DNA from: Vicia villosa | Lineage: Eukaryota; Streptophyta; Magnoliopsida; Fabales; Fabaceae | DNA: 64,000 nucleotides | Reading direction: 5' to 3' | Assembly: GCF_029867415.1 (NCBI RefSeq) | Contig: NW_026705785.1 | Location: 248,001-312,000 of the forward strand | In this document: positions 46,725 to 58,632 of the stretch, piece by piece | Position numbering within the stretch: the stretch's first letter is position 1 | Layout of the letters: each line of letters starts with the position of its first letter | Position numbers and translations under genes: made by a program | The notes under the pieces: model-generated | Told to the model about the DNA's origin: nothing | The model's database searches: none | Seen by the model: only the letters and a program-made list of their open reading frames with translations

Positions 46725-47560
46725 TCAACCCAGAGTTGATCCCTTTTCTTTTTCCCACTCACCCAGAGTTGACGGTTATCTTCTATTCAACCCAGAGTTG
46801 GTCCTTACCTTTTTTCCACTCAACCCAGAGTTGATGGTTGTCTTTTATCTTTACCCACTCACCCAGAGTTGACGGTCACCTTTTATTCAACCCAGAGTTG
46901 ATTCTTATCTTTTTCCCATTCAACCCAGAGTTGATGGTTGTCTTGTTTCTTTTCCCACTCACTCAGAGTTGACGGTCACCTTTTATTCAACCCAGAGTTG
47001 ATGTTTGTCTTTTATTCAACCCAGAGTTGATGCTTATCTTTTTCCCACTCAACCCAGAGTTGATGGTTGTCTTGTTTCTTTCCCACTCAACTCAGAGTTG
47101 ACGGTTACTTTCTTTCTCTCCCATTCAACCCAGAGTTGATGGTTATTCCTAATTGATCATCTTTCCTCTTTCAACCCAGAGTTGAATTACCTTCTCTCAA
47201 CCCAGAGTTGATGTCTACCCATTGTCTTCAACCCAGAGTTGATTTCCTTTTATCCTTCAACCCAGAGTTGACCCACGTTTATTTTTCAACCCAGAGTTGA
47301 CGTTTATTTCATTTCTAACCCAGAGTTGAATTACCTTCTCTCAACCCAGAGTTGATATTTGTCTCTTATTTTCAACCCAGAGTTGATGTCATTAATTTCT
47401 CTTAACCCAGAGCTGACCTTCTTTCTTTCTCAACCCAAAGTTGACCTCCCTTTATTCTTCGACCCAGAGTTGACCCACTTTTCTTTTTCAACCCAGAGTT
47501 GATGTTTATTTCGTTTCTAACCCAGAGTTAACTTGCTCAACCCAGAGTTGATACAATCTC
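46725..47560 (+). repeat. Hairpin-repeat array, about 27 copies of TCAACCCAGAGTTGA
   Basis: A 15-bp core TCAACCCAGAGTTGA recurs about 27 times at 22-45 bp intervals, separated by pyrimidine-rich spacers (TTTTCCCACTC, TTCTTTC, TTATC). Each core is itself an inverted repeat: TCAAC and GTTGA flank a CCAGA loop. Variants mostly keep the arms (for example TTAACCCAGAGCTGA does not). The array lies 140 bp before the polypurine tract. Confidence 0.95.
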
Positions 47561-47703
47561 CATCAATGGATTTGACCCCATCTCTTCCCCAGTGGATCTC
47601 ATCTTTCTTAGGAAAATTTTTAGGTTCACTTGATATTTAATCTTCTTCTACCTTGAATGTTCGAAAGGCTAGCGCCAATCTCACCTTCAGGTTTAAGACG
47701 ATT

Positions 47704-47716
47704 AAATAGGGGCAGC
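47704..47716 (+). other. Polypurine tract of the inner element
   Basis: AAATAGGGGCAGC directly before the right LTR, the usual place of plus-strand priming. Confidence 0.75.
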
Positions 47717-50700
47717 TGTTGCACCCCAAAATTTGCCCATCTTAATTTATTCATTGGCTTTTAATTCTCATTCATATGCATACACTTCAATAGCTCATGT
47801 GCATAACATAACAGTCATTCATGAAATAACATTGAGGCAAGGGATCAAGGATTATGGAGTAGAATAAGGTTTCTATCATCATCAGAGGCTTAAATGAGTT
47901 GGTCTTCATCGTCTCTTAAAACTGGGTTCAAGTTTGGTTTACTATCATTCAAGACATTAGGCCATTCAATTACATGGGTTGCAAATCGATGATTTTGAGA
48001 AAGATGTGGATTCATTAATTCAAGGTGGTTCATTTTTTTTTAAGTCAATTACTGTGGCTATTTGCAAATTATCGGATGAGAGAATATGGTGTTGTTTCAA
48101 ATGATTTTGACTTGAGTTCATCCATAGATAAATTTTGGCCATAGATTTGAGAATCATCGGAGTTTGAAGTTCAATTCATACATATCAAAAGGATGAGATT
48201 TCAAGTTCATGGAAAGGAAAAGGTTACTGTATTGAAGTTTCTTAGTTAAGTTCAAGAGAGTACAAAAAGATTTTATTCTATTGTTCTTACAGGGCCATCA
48301 TATTCAATAAAAAAAAATAAATAAAGGAGGACATTTACATCAAAACCAAAACGCGTATTCCTAATCATCATACTTTCATCCCTTTTACAATTCCAAGTCA
48401 TATGCACGAGATTTGTGGGCCACATCTTTGTTGAAGCCTTTGATACACTAAGTCAGACATAAAGAGAGAAAAAACACAATCAGCCTGTTAGTTCCGAGGC
48501 TACTAGACCAGAAATTCGCTGCTGCTGATGCTAATTCCAAGGAGCTTCCAAATGATAATGAGGTTGTAGAATCTGAAATGCTGCACAGCAAATTCATATC
48601 ACATATAAAACCACATCAACATCCATACCAAATCAAAATCCATACAGGGGCAGTTAACTAATTTCACGTTACTACCGACTTCACATTCAAATCTAAGAGA
48701 TATTCACAACGGGGCTTCTAATCTATTACATTCTTCAGTGCTGAATTAACAGAGTTCTAAGTATGATCCTAAACAGAAAATAGAAAATCCATATACCGAT
48801 TGTAGGTTCAGTTCACCAAGTGCTTAACAAAAATCTGCATATACAAAATAGTTACACATTCAGTTCATATTCTAGCCGCCCTTTAACCGATTCTCCAACT
48901 AACCTTCATAACCTATAACCACTTTTGTAACAGCATATAACCAAAACTTCTAACAGATTTTGCAACCCCAAACAGAGTACTTAGCCTCTTCATAAAACCT
49001 GTGCGGCCATAAGAAAACCTATATTAATACCCAGTTAATTAACTATCCCTTTTTGTCTAACCTCTAACTGTTTTCTACTAACAGTTTCTAACTTAACCAG
49101 AAAAGATATCTAACTGATCTCATTACTAACAACCTAACTTCTCAAAACTAACCATTCTCATAACCTCATTTCATGCCTATACTAACCTGCCCCATTTGAA
49201 TACCTACATAAAGCAGAACCATGCTTCAGTCATACATCTTCATTCATAACCAACAAATTACATAAAAAAATACTCATACATACACTTTTACCATCCATCA
49301 CTCCTCATGACTAGTAAACTTCATCTTTGCAATGCTCTGTGTTCTGATCTCGGTCCAGGTGGGACATTCAACCAAGTGACTCCGCATCCGTGGCGCAAAT
49401 GTATTTGAATCCTGCAGGGGAGTATAAGCAATGCATATCATATTCAGAGCCAAAATTCCACAACCAGAATGCCATTCAGATACGGTTCAAGCAATCAATC
49501 ATTGAGACAAAAAGTGAACAAATACAAAAGGAACAGTCATACTGCATCCGTGCATAATCAACTGGAAAAGAGACAGAAAATCCAATACAAAACCAACTGC
49601 TAGAGCATTTCCTACCCTTTCTAAACCACATTCAACCAAACAAAATTCACACAGCATTCCCATAAAGCCCAGTCAGCCCCATTGCTCACAATTTAACCAA
49701 GACACTACAATCAGTTCAACCCACAGAATTTCCAGCAGCCTACATAACTTGTAACTAACCCAAAAAAGAACCATCCTAAATAACTAACAGAAAACCAGAA
49801 AAATCAGAAACCAAATGCAAGTCCCACATTCAAGAAACTGAAAAAATACCTTGCAAGCTATAATGCTGAGTCCCACATCTAAGGATTCCTAATGATCACT
49901 CAATGATTGCTCCTATAAATAGTCAGCTTCACCCATCTACAATGGACACCAAAAAAAAGCACTATCAATCTTCATCATTGTCTCGCTTGCAGACTTTGAA
50001 GGAAGAAGGGTAGAGCCTCAAAATCTTCACACATTTAGACTTCTCAAACCTTCAATCTCCATCTTGTAACCTTCATCTCTTCATCCAACTCTCCCAGTTT
50101 TCATCTTCATGACTCCATAATCATCTTCTTCAACTCTGATCCTCCATAGATCCTGCAAATCCTCGTCACCAATCCTCACTCCATAATTCACTTTCGAACT
50201 TTCTTCACCACTTCTGAACATTTCATCATATCCATCATTTTCAATCGCCAATTTTTACTCCTCGCCAATATTCACCATCCTTATCACATCTGCAACCACC
50301 TCAACCACAGGCAAACATAGAAAATCAGTTTCAACGAAGAAGAATAAATATAGAAGGAGAGGAATCGAGGAAAGATTAAGGAAGAACTCAGAGCTCACCT
50401 GAAGATACCTCGTTCTCAATTTGCGTTTATTTCGCACCTTTCCGGATTACGTTCTTCTCATCTCCCAAATTCAAGAAGCGTCGCATCGGTGAGTCTCTAT
50501 TCACTTGCCTCAAGATCCTCACCCCTTTTTCACTCTTGACGCTATATTGAACCGGTGGATTCTCTGGAGCGTGTCCTTCGCTCATCTTCCTCCGATTTGG
50601 CCATTTGTTGGTGAGTAGTTTGGGTTAAGGTGCGATTGAGATGAATTCGGAAAGATAAGATGAGAAGTGAGGTAGAGAGAAAGGAAAGATACGTTGGCAT

Positions 50701-52299
50701 GGCGGTGTCGTGGGAGTTCCGGCCGGCGGAGGCGCCGTCGCGTGCTTGAGTTCTGAGAACGAGAGTGTGAGAAGGGGGAACGTCGCAAGTGAACCCTAAC
50801 TCTTCTTTTTTATTTTGATTAATTTTTATAATTAATTGATTATTTTGATTAATTAGGATCAATTAGGTAAAACCAATCACTAACTGTCATTAGGCTGAAT
50901 AATTAGTGATTATTCAAATAAAATCCGAATCATTCTTTGTCAATTAAATCTGAGTATATGATAACAATTGGGCCAAACGCTACCCTCACCCCCTTTTTGG
51001 CCCATGCTAGTTTTTGGCAGCACAAACTCAAACAAAAAACTGCTTATGGGCTTGATTTTGGGTCCCACGCCCAGTTTCTAACCACACCATTAATTTCCAT
51101 TTGGCACCCCTGTTTGCATTTTAATTTTAGATTTAATTAGTTTTTACTAATATCTCTTAAGCAAATTTAATTGTTAATTTTCACTAATCATTTTGAGACA
51201 TTAATACAAATTTTGATATAAAAATAATCATAAAAAAATATTAGTTTAGGCTATTTGTTTTTTAGTCTTTTTACTTGACTTGCAAATTCAATTTCTCTCA
51301 TAAAAACATATAAAAAATAGTAGTATTTTCAATTCATTTTGTACTATGTTTTTTTTACTTGCTACTTCATACTTGTGTATAATTTTGTACCATTGTATCC
51401 TTATTCAATTTTGCTCATGTTGTGACTTTATTTTCCATGTTTCTTTTATTCCTAACCTTAGGTAGAAACCATGATAACATTAGGTAGAAATTTCCTTCAT
51501 GCTTAGGCTAGTTTCTTTTCTTTTTCAACCTTAAAACATCTAAAAATACTTGAATAAATTTCCCATAAAAAATACCAAGAAAACTCATAAAAAATGACTA
51601 ATAAATACTTTGACTAATAAAAAGGGAATGGAAGCTTGTAACTTCTCTTGCTTAAGGGATGTTCGAGTGCTTGGAGCTCCCTTGCTTAAGGGTTCCATTC
51701 AGGCGTAAGTTCCCAACCTCTAAAAAACACAAACCAAAGAGTAACTCGAGTTTCCCTTGCTTAAGGGATTTCCTCGAAACGCTCAAACTCTCTTCTCTAT
51801 CTTGCCTCCGAGGCATTCTTTAATCGGACATGTTATTTCCGCTCCATTCCCAGCTTAAGACTCCAGAGGTCGAGCAGCGGAGTGCGAATGTAACTTCGTC
51901 CACTAAAAAACACAAAAACAAACAAAAACTAAAGAGCCGAACTACGGCGCTCTGATTCCTGAAAAGGATACGTAGGCATTAGGTCGCGGGGCCTAAGCGA
52001 GCACAATTATTTATAAACCTTATTTTCCCCGTGTTTCTTTTTCTTTCATTTGCATGCATTCCCTTAGAATTAAGCTATAGATTTATACACCCTTTAGATA
52101 GCAACAAACATAGGTGGATACCATCGAGTACGATGGGCGTGAGGGGTGCTAGCACCTTCCCCTTGCGTAACCGACTCCCGTACCTTATCTCTGGTCGAAA
52201 GACCTCGTTCTTATTCGTTTTAGGTTTTCTGATATTCCTTTCCCTCTTTGGGATAAATATATTGGTGGCGACTCTGTTCATTTTCGCGAGCGTGCGACA
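47717..52299 (+). mobile_element. Right (3') LTR of the inner element, 4583 bp
   Basis: Nearly identical to the left LTR. Differences seen by eye are a T/C at about 39077/49167, T/C at about 39818/49924 and T/A at about 41868/51968, plus shorter A or T runs. TATA box at 49914-49921. Confidence 0.95.
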
Positions 52300-52304
52300 C
52301 CTTC
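52300..52304. repeat. Target-site duplication CCTTC, right copy
   Basis: Second copy of the inner element's target duplication; it is the first part of a CTT microsatellite. Confidence 0.95.
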
Positions 52305-52444
52305 TTCTTCTTCTTCTTCTTCTTCTTCTTCTTTTTAGTCAGCATGGCTTTCAGCTCTTCTTGCCCCTTGGACAAATTCAGAATCAAGGCTTGGAACTCA
52401 GTGTTTTGAACTTGGAGATCCTTAACTGATTGTTCGAGGTTCAT
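52305..52444 (-). pseudogene. Outer-element gag, 5' segment
   Basis: Minus strand from ATG 52444: MNLEQSVKDLQVQNTEFQ, a coiled-coil-like start, then KGQEELKAMLT and a polylysine run encoded by the CTT microsatellite (52300-52337 on the + strand). The frame continues in phase with the segment that begins at 37602 once the inner element and one CCTTC are removed. An upstream in-frame extension to 52645 is probably untranslated. Confidence 0.82.
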
Positions 52445-53589
52445 GATGCTGAAATAAACAGCGAGGAAGGATGAGAGACCTATTGTAAGAAACCTGTTAT
52501 GCGATGTTATGAATGCAAATGCAATATTTTCAAGGATCTTTAGGCATTTAGTTAGCGACATTAGAAAATGATTTGGTTGCGTCTTTGTCTCAAGAAATCT
52601 GAACTTTGTCTTTGAACGTCTTTCTTTGAGAATCAAGCTCACCATATCGAGTGGGTCATCGCCTCTGACTTTGAAAATATATGGCTAGAGGAAAATAAAT
52701 CCTCTTGCCCTTTGATAGGTACTGTGTCTTTGGAAGGTATGTGGCTAGAGGAAAATAAATCCTCTTGCCCCTTGATTGGGAAATCAACCGTTGATAGAGG
52801 TACCTGAAATTGTGCGCCCTAAATCCCTAAGATCCTTGAAAGGGTTAGTTAAATCATGTTATGCTTATGATGTCATGATGTCATGATGTCATGTGAATGC
52901 AGTGCATTAGGCGTAGTGTGAGATAGTAAGGACAAACAAGTCGTTTTAACAAAACCTGCAAGGAAACGAAGGTTAGTAGCAAACACAAACAAGTCACACA
53001 AGTCACACAATTTTTGGCTTAAGGCTTGCATGGATTCTGATCAGGTGTCCTTCCCAAGGGTATTTCTATGGATAAGGAGATTTCAGCAACGGGTTCTACA
53101 AGTTATCCAGAATTGTCAGCCCTTCTAAAGCACCCTCGGACATAATACATTCGCATCATGCAATGATACTTTGAGAAATGACCTATCTGAATTGTAGCAT
53201 CGGGTAGCGACTAGTTCTCAACATTTGTCAAGAGTAGTCCCCCCACTACGTTCCTAAAGGCCAGGATGGGTTAAGGGTAACTAAAGGTCCTTGAGCTCCG
53301 ACGCACCCGTAGACACATACATAGACCTCCCTCAATTTGAGAAAGGTGTGCATATGCTATGGAGTCCTAACTCAAGTGTGAACTTCATATTGACTCATCT
53401 CCCACATATGTGAAAGAGGTCGCCATGACTATGTCACTCCTAATCTTAAGTGTTCTTGAATCCGGGTGTAGGATTCGTCCTTCAGTTAATTCCCAAAACA
53501 ACCCTGAAAAATAAAGCAAGCAAAGCAAACAATAGAATACAATTAAGTGATCCTAAACTTTTGAGGTAACCCCTCTTTTAATCGAAAAG
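52445..53589 (-). other. Leader of the outer element
   Basis: Untranslated region between primer site and gag. It contains a duplicated block TGGCTAGAGGAAAATAAATC followed by CTCTTGCCC (about 52682 and 52742) and a triple ATGATGTC near 52868. No conserved ORF. Confidence 0.65.
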
Positions 53590-53607
53590 TCCCCAACAGA
53601 GTCGCCA
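53590..53607 (-). other. Primer-binding site of the outer element
   Basis: On the minus strand TGGCGACTCTGTTGGGGA, four bases after the LTR end (...TTACA). One base differs from the inner element's site. Confidence 0.85.
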
Positions 53608-53611
53608 GTTT

Positions 53612-56600
53612 TGTAATACGGTGAACTGACTTTTTTATTGAAATGTGCGGATAGCAAGAGTCGCCACCGACTTTTATTTTATCCAATTGGAAAGGCTAAA
53701 AGAACAGGAAAATACCTTTGAAAAGATTTTGAGTTTGGGGGGTAAGTTATACAAAGGGAAGGTGTAAGGCACCCTTTGCATCCATGGTTATCCATGGGCT
53801 CTTAATTGCTTAGCTCACTTAGTTTTTAAAATGTTTGAATTGTTTGAAAAGTAGGGTGCGAATAGGAAAACTTCGTTTAAGACTTTAGCTTGTAAATAAG
53901 CGTAGCCTTGTTTTGAAAGTATTTAAAAAATGAGTGGGAAAAGTATTTTTGATTTGAATTTGAAAAGAGCAAGCAATTAGTAGCAACTCCCCTAAGTTTG
54001 AAAAAAATCGCTCTTTTAGCTTTTCGGACGAAAGGATCTATCCATACCATAAGAGGGCAGGAAGTCTTTCAATTGGATGTTTAAGGGTCATCGAGATATC
54101 GTTCACCATAAGACTGTCCCATGCCATAAAGAGGGCAGGTAGTCTAAGGGAAGGATAGAATAGTCATTAATCTTTTTAGGCATCATGCGAGGATACCTTA
54201 GCAATTGGGACAATCATCATGTTTTACCGAGGCAACATCGAGGGACTAGATCTCATATGATGATTTCAATAACTTTAAAGGCAACCTTTGCTTTAGGTAT
54301 CCTCGGAATCGAGGGACTTGACTATTTAGCACACTTAGAGGCAATAGGCAACAATTAAGGCAACAGTATAAGGCAACAAGAGGGGTTACCCTAAAGGTGT
54401 GTGGGTGCACAATCACGTGGTTAACTTCGATGACATTTATCTTATAAGTTAGTGATCTAGTTTCAGTTCGAGGTTACACTCCCTAGGGTTACTAACCACA
54501 GCAGAAAAGTAAAGCAGTTTAAATGTCCTACGCTATTACAATAAACACCTGCGGGGACGGGGGAAATTAAAAGACAGAAGAATAAGTGGAATCAATAATT
54601 AGTTTTATCATCTTGGTCTTGAGCCTTGATCTTCCTCGAACCCTTGGTCAGCTCTGAAAATTAAGAGGAAAAATAATAGGGGTGAGCGTATGTGAAATTC
54701 CTTGATATTGAAAATAAACCTCAATTTAACCTCTAGGCAAAAATTAAAACAAAAGGTAAAATAACTTAAATAAATAAAAAAAAAGGAGGATCAGAACTTA
54801 GCTTTTCAATTGCCATGGCGCGTAGTCGGAAGATTTTCGATTAACCCTGAGAAAATTAAGAATGAAGAAAAGAAATAGTTAGTGCATTAACTGATCTAAC
54901 CCTGACCCTAAAAGGGTTATTTAAGAAAACTTATCGTGACCCAAAATGTTTATAAGACTAAAATGCGTTAATGGACACCACCCACCTGAGGTGGGGTTTA
55001 TAAATCGAGGTTAACAAACCTAAGAATTTTAATTATAAAACATACGTACAAAATAATGATTTTTATCGTTTAAACAATTATTGATAAATCGACAAAAAAT
55101 CGAGTTTCGATAAAATATAAACAATTATAAAACTATTTAGTAAAAACATTTTAGTAAAATAATTTAATAAGAAAAAGAAAAAAAGAAAAAGAAAATAATA
55201 TAGGGAGAAAGGTTATATAAAAAGGAAAAGAAAAAAAAACTTATGTAATTAAAAAATAAACAAATAGATTAAAAAAGAAGACTCAGCTGGGCAAGGATTC
55301 GGTGTGGCGGAGTTTCTGAATGTCCATGGTAGCCATGCGCTTTAGTCCTTCAGATCAGCGTTCGTGGTGATCCAATGGTGATGCTGCGAGGGTACACGAT
55401 CCTGTATGCACGTGAGGCACGCTGGATCCGAAGACTGAACACATGAGGTAATTCATAAAAATAAATTATTGGAAGCCTGGATCGAACCCATGCTCTATGG
55501 GTAACAAGCCTCTTACGCTGGCCACATGTGCTGCACAAGTTTTCATGTTAATTCATCCATCATCAAACAATAAATAAGAAGCGAATAAATAAATGGTAAA
55601 TTCAAATTGTGAGTCAAAGTGGGCCCCCTTTGTTCGCTGCATCCAACCAGATTGAGAGAGAGTTTTATTCTTTTGACCACCCAATAGGAACGATCGCTGG
55701 GGCCACGCATGCTTTGACTCCTCCTTGGCTTTCGTCGGACCACCACCCACGGCGGCTGGAGCCTTCTTCTCCGATGGCCCTTAAACCTGCGACCTGCAAA
55801 ACAACGCAAAACGAAAAGGCAAAACGACCAGATCCAATAATTAAGACCCTGCGATTCTCATGGAACCGTTAGTTTAAGCTGAAAACGTCTGCAGCTAGGG
55901 GAACGGAGCTTCCTCGCTTTTGAGCCCTAACAATGGTGGCTCGAGATTCTCACGTGAAATTTCACATGTAAAAGATCAAACCTATCCTGATTTATGCCCT
56001 GAACATGAACACACTCATCAAATACGTGGGAGATGCATAAGAATTCAAAATCGAATATGAAAACCTTACCAAACCGGTGCACTTGCAAAGGCTGATTCTG
56101 GGATGCTCCAGGCTTGTGTAATGATTGGAAACCGTTCCTGATGACCTCAGTAAGAATATTATATCGCTAGGATTGATCGAATGTGGCTGCAAGAAAGCTT
56201 CTATCGTGCCCTAGTCTTATTGGTATTTTACGACTTTCCAAACCCTATTTTTTGCTAAAAAATTTGTCCTTTTGAAGCTGAGTTTATTGTCCTTTTATAG
56301 ATCATGGAATTAGGGTTGAAAACTTGAAATAAATCAAAGCAAATCTTGATGTTTTAATCACAAAAAAAAAATTTGATTGAAAACATGTTGGAATCTTTCT
56401 ATTTTTGGCTCTTGATTTATTTGGTACACCTTCTCTCACGTTTCTTGGTGATCATGGGGTGATGATAAGATCTACTTGAATCTATAAAAATTAAAACCTT
56501 GATTATATGATTTTATTTCACTTTATTTGAATTTAAATGATTAAAATCAAATATAAATAAAATAGTATCATAAAAATAATAATATTTGATCCATGTACTC

Positions 56601-57464
56601 CTTTTGGGCTCACAATCACGTGGATGCTTCAATAGTTAAGGCCCATCACTCAAAAACTTGAAATTAGTCACCTTAGGTTTCACGCTTTTCTCAAAAATCG
56701 ACCAACTTGTGTCGAGCATATCTCTCTTAATTTTTATTGTATGGAAGCGTTCTTGAGCTTTTTGGAAAGCTTAGAGTGTCCTCTAACCAATGCTTTTGGT
56801 CTCATATCAAAATTATTTTCCATGCTCCTTTATATATCCTTTTGAAAAAGGTGACTTTTGGTTGACTTTCGAAAAGGACCTATAATGTTTTGGTCCATAT
56901 CTATCAAATGAAGCATTTTTGGACTTGGCATGTGAGAGACAAAATTGTAGAGAATCAAATTTCCTTCAAAATAATCTTTGGATGAAAAATTTATGATGTT
57001 CCATGTGAGAGTTATGGCTGGTCAAAGTTCAGTTGACTTTCTCCTATGAAAACCCTAATTTAGAAACTTTTTGAATTGTTTATTTTTGATCTTTCCTTGA
57101 TGAACCATGATCAATACTTGATAAAATGGTGAATGATACTTCAATATTAGGATCTTGACAAAAAATCAGGAGTTTTGACTTTACTTTGCCCACAGTTGAC
57201 TTTTAGGTCAACCTAGTCGACTGTTGACTTTCTGAATATTTGAGTGATCAATCTTTTAAGCTGAGACTTGATACTTGTCATAGAGGTAATGTAAGATACT
57301 TTGATCCATATGGGATGCCTTGGAGCCATTGATTCATTGATTTTCCTTTGAACAAACCAAACCCTAGTTTCTGAGCCTTGTATAGGAGAATGTGTCTTGG
57401 AGCTTTATGTATTGATTTGAATTTGTATAAGAGAAATAGTATGGGCAAATTTTGGGGTATGACA
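53612..57464 (-). mobile_element. Right (5') LTR of the outer element, 3853 bp
   Basis: Complete TG...CA LTR. In element sense it starts TGTCATACCCCAAAATTT at 57464 and ends ...CCGTATTACA at 53612. TATAAAAG box at 56292-56299 (minus strand). It carries the same tRNA-like block (55467-55539) as the left LTR. Small ORFs inside (for example 55350-55538) are shadows repeated in both LTRs. Confidence 0.93.
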
Positions 57465-57612
57465 CTATGGATCGAGCATGTTACAGGACTACGCCTGGTT
57501 CATGAATCATTGTGAGAAATGTCAAAACCTATGCTCCATTCATCCACACTCCTGCCGAGTTGTTGCAATTGGTAATCTCTCCATAGTCATTTTACCAATG
57601 GGGACCTAACAT
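57465..57612 (+). pseudogene. Tat-element integrase zinc finger, second half
   Basis: Begins with the right CTATG target duplication (57465-57469). The + strand reads SSMLQDYAWFMNHCEKCQN, the CxxC half of the HHCC finger whose HH half ends at 28794. It then reads toward LPMGT or, in the other frame, FYQWGPNI, the start of the integrase core, where the CACTA element begins at 57613. Joining across the outer insertion after removing one CTATG keeps the frame (GYY/GSSM). Confidence 0.85.
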
Positions 57613-57639
57613 CACTACGCCAAATTTGGCCTTTAGCAG

Positions 57640-57930
57640 CACATATACGAAAGCGCCTTTAGGAAAAAGTGCTGCTATAGGTTTCGCTAAAAACAAAACT
57701 AAAAAACAAGGGAAAAAAGCGCTGCTATAGGGGATCCTACGAAAGCGCTTTTGAAAAGCACTGTATAAGGCTACCTTAAGAAAGCGCTTTATGAAAGCGC
57801 TGCTATAGTGGAGAATATGAAAGCGCTTTTAAAAGCGCTGCTATAGGGGAGAGCTACGAAAGCGCTTTTAGGCAATAAAGCGCTGGTATAGGGTACCTAA
57901 GAGAGCGCTTTTAAAAGCGCTGGCGTAGCC
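57640..57930. repeat. CACTA subterminal repeats (AAAGCGCT family)
   Basis: About fourteen copies of AAAGCGC(T/C) or its complement AGCGCTTT occur, many arranged as GAAAGCGCTTTTAAAAGCGC followed by TGCTATAGG. In En/Spm elements such clusters are the binding sites of the small element-encoded DNA-binding protein. Confidence 0.88.
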
Positions 57931-58631
57931 TGATTAAAATTAAAATTTAATTTTAAAACAAAACTAACAAAACGCGTTAATGAGTCTCAGAATGTTTTTA
58001 CCCCTAAACCTAATCCCTAAATTCATCGCCGATTCTCTTCGATTTCTTCCTGTATTTCCATCACAAAATCTGATTCATTACTCGTGATTTCTCTCCCACA
58101 CTCTCTCATTAACGATTGCTCTGTTTAGTTTTGTGAAATTTCAAAAATCTCAGGTTTTCGCGATTTTTTTCGTCACAATATTAAGGTATTTCGATTATTC
58201 TGTTTGATTGTCTCTTAATTTTTTTTTCATATTCTTTTGACTTTGGTTTTCTTCCATTAGTTTAATTGATTTCATTTTGTTCTTTGAAGCTTTCTTTACT
58301 CAAGCTCGGTTAAAGATTTGTAGAATTTTTTCCAGCAGCTTAATTTGGTGTTTGATTCCACTGACGCTTTTGAAGACTTGTAGAATTTATTCAGGTATTC
58401 AATCTGTCTATATACTGTGCTGTTACTTTAGATATAATGTTGTTAATATTTGAACAAAAACGTGAAGTTTCTTTGTTTTTTCATTCATGTTTTCTTGAGT
58501 ATTCTTGTAACTTTTTCTTGAATATTTGTGATGCTAGCTGATACATGATTTTTCTTGGTTCATGGTTTTGTAAGTTTACTAATTGTCTGTAATTATTAGA
58601 TTGATTTGTGTCATTTCAAAATCTTGAATGT
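57931..58631 (+). other. CACTA 5' leader
   Basis: Non-coding. It contains CCTAAACCTAATCCCTAAAT and a T-rich transcript-like leader with possible introns. No ORF of note. Confidence 0.5.
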
Positions 58632-58632
58632 T

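Larger units (their letters stand above)
37608..52299 (+). mobile_element. Inner Ogre-like non-autonomous LTR retrotransposon, 14.7 kb, young
   Basis: A complete element bounded by a perfect CCTTC duplication: LTR 37608-42195, primer-binding site 42198-42215, leader, gag 43095-44712, 2 kb without coding potential, a hairpin-repeat array, polypurine tract AAATAGGGGCAGC (47704-47716) and LTR 47717-52299. LTRs start TGTTGCACCCCAAAATTTGCC and end GCGACA (first word here is one base over a 20-mer: TGTTGCACCCCAAAATTTGC + C). There is no pol. I find about three substitutions plus homopolymer-length changes between the 4.6-kb LTRs, so insertion was recent. Large LTRs, this start sequence and an Arg-tRNA-like primer site suggest an Ogre-derived non-autonomous family. 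Confidence 0.93.
28795..57464 (-). mobile_element. Outer Ogre-like non-autonomous LTR element (minus strand), interrupted
   Basis: Minus-strand order from right to left: 5' LTR 57464-53612, primer-binding site 53607-53590, leader, gag (52444-52305 continuing 37602-36335), long non-coding region, two tandem arrays, 3' LTR to 28795. The pair of CTATG target duplications fixes both ends. The element is about 14 kb without the later 14.7-kb insertion at 37608-52299. No protease, RT, RNase H or integrase frame was found between gag and the arrays, so it would need a partner element's enzymes. The LTR start TGTCATACCCCAAAATTTGCCC (split here as TGTCATACCCCAAAATTT + GCCC) resembles Ogre-type LTRs of legumes; that classification is from memory. 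Confidence 0.85.

Noticed and set aside
46725..47560. CRISPR-like array
   Set aside because: Regular short palindromic repeats, but spacers are short, low-complexity and not unique. The array is inside a plant retrotransposon and no cas genes exist.
52220..52645. 141-codon minus-strand ORF as an independent gene
   Set aside because: It is the first part of the outer gag with untranslated leader upstream and LTR sequence of the inner element downstream.
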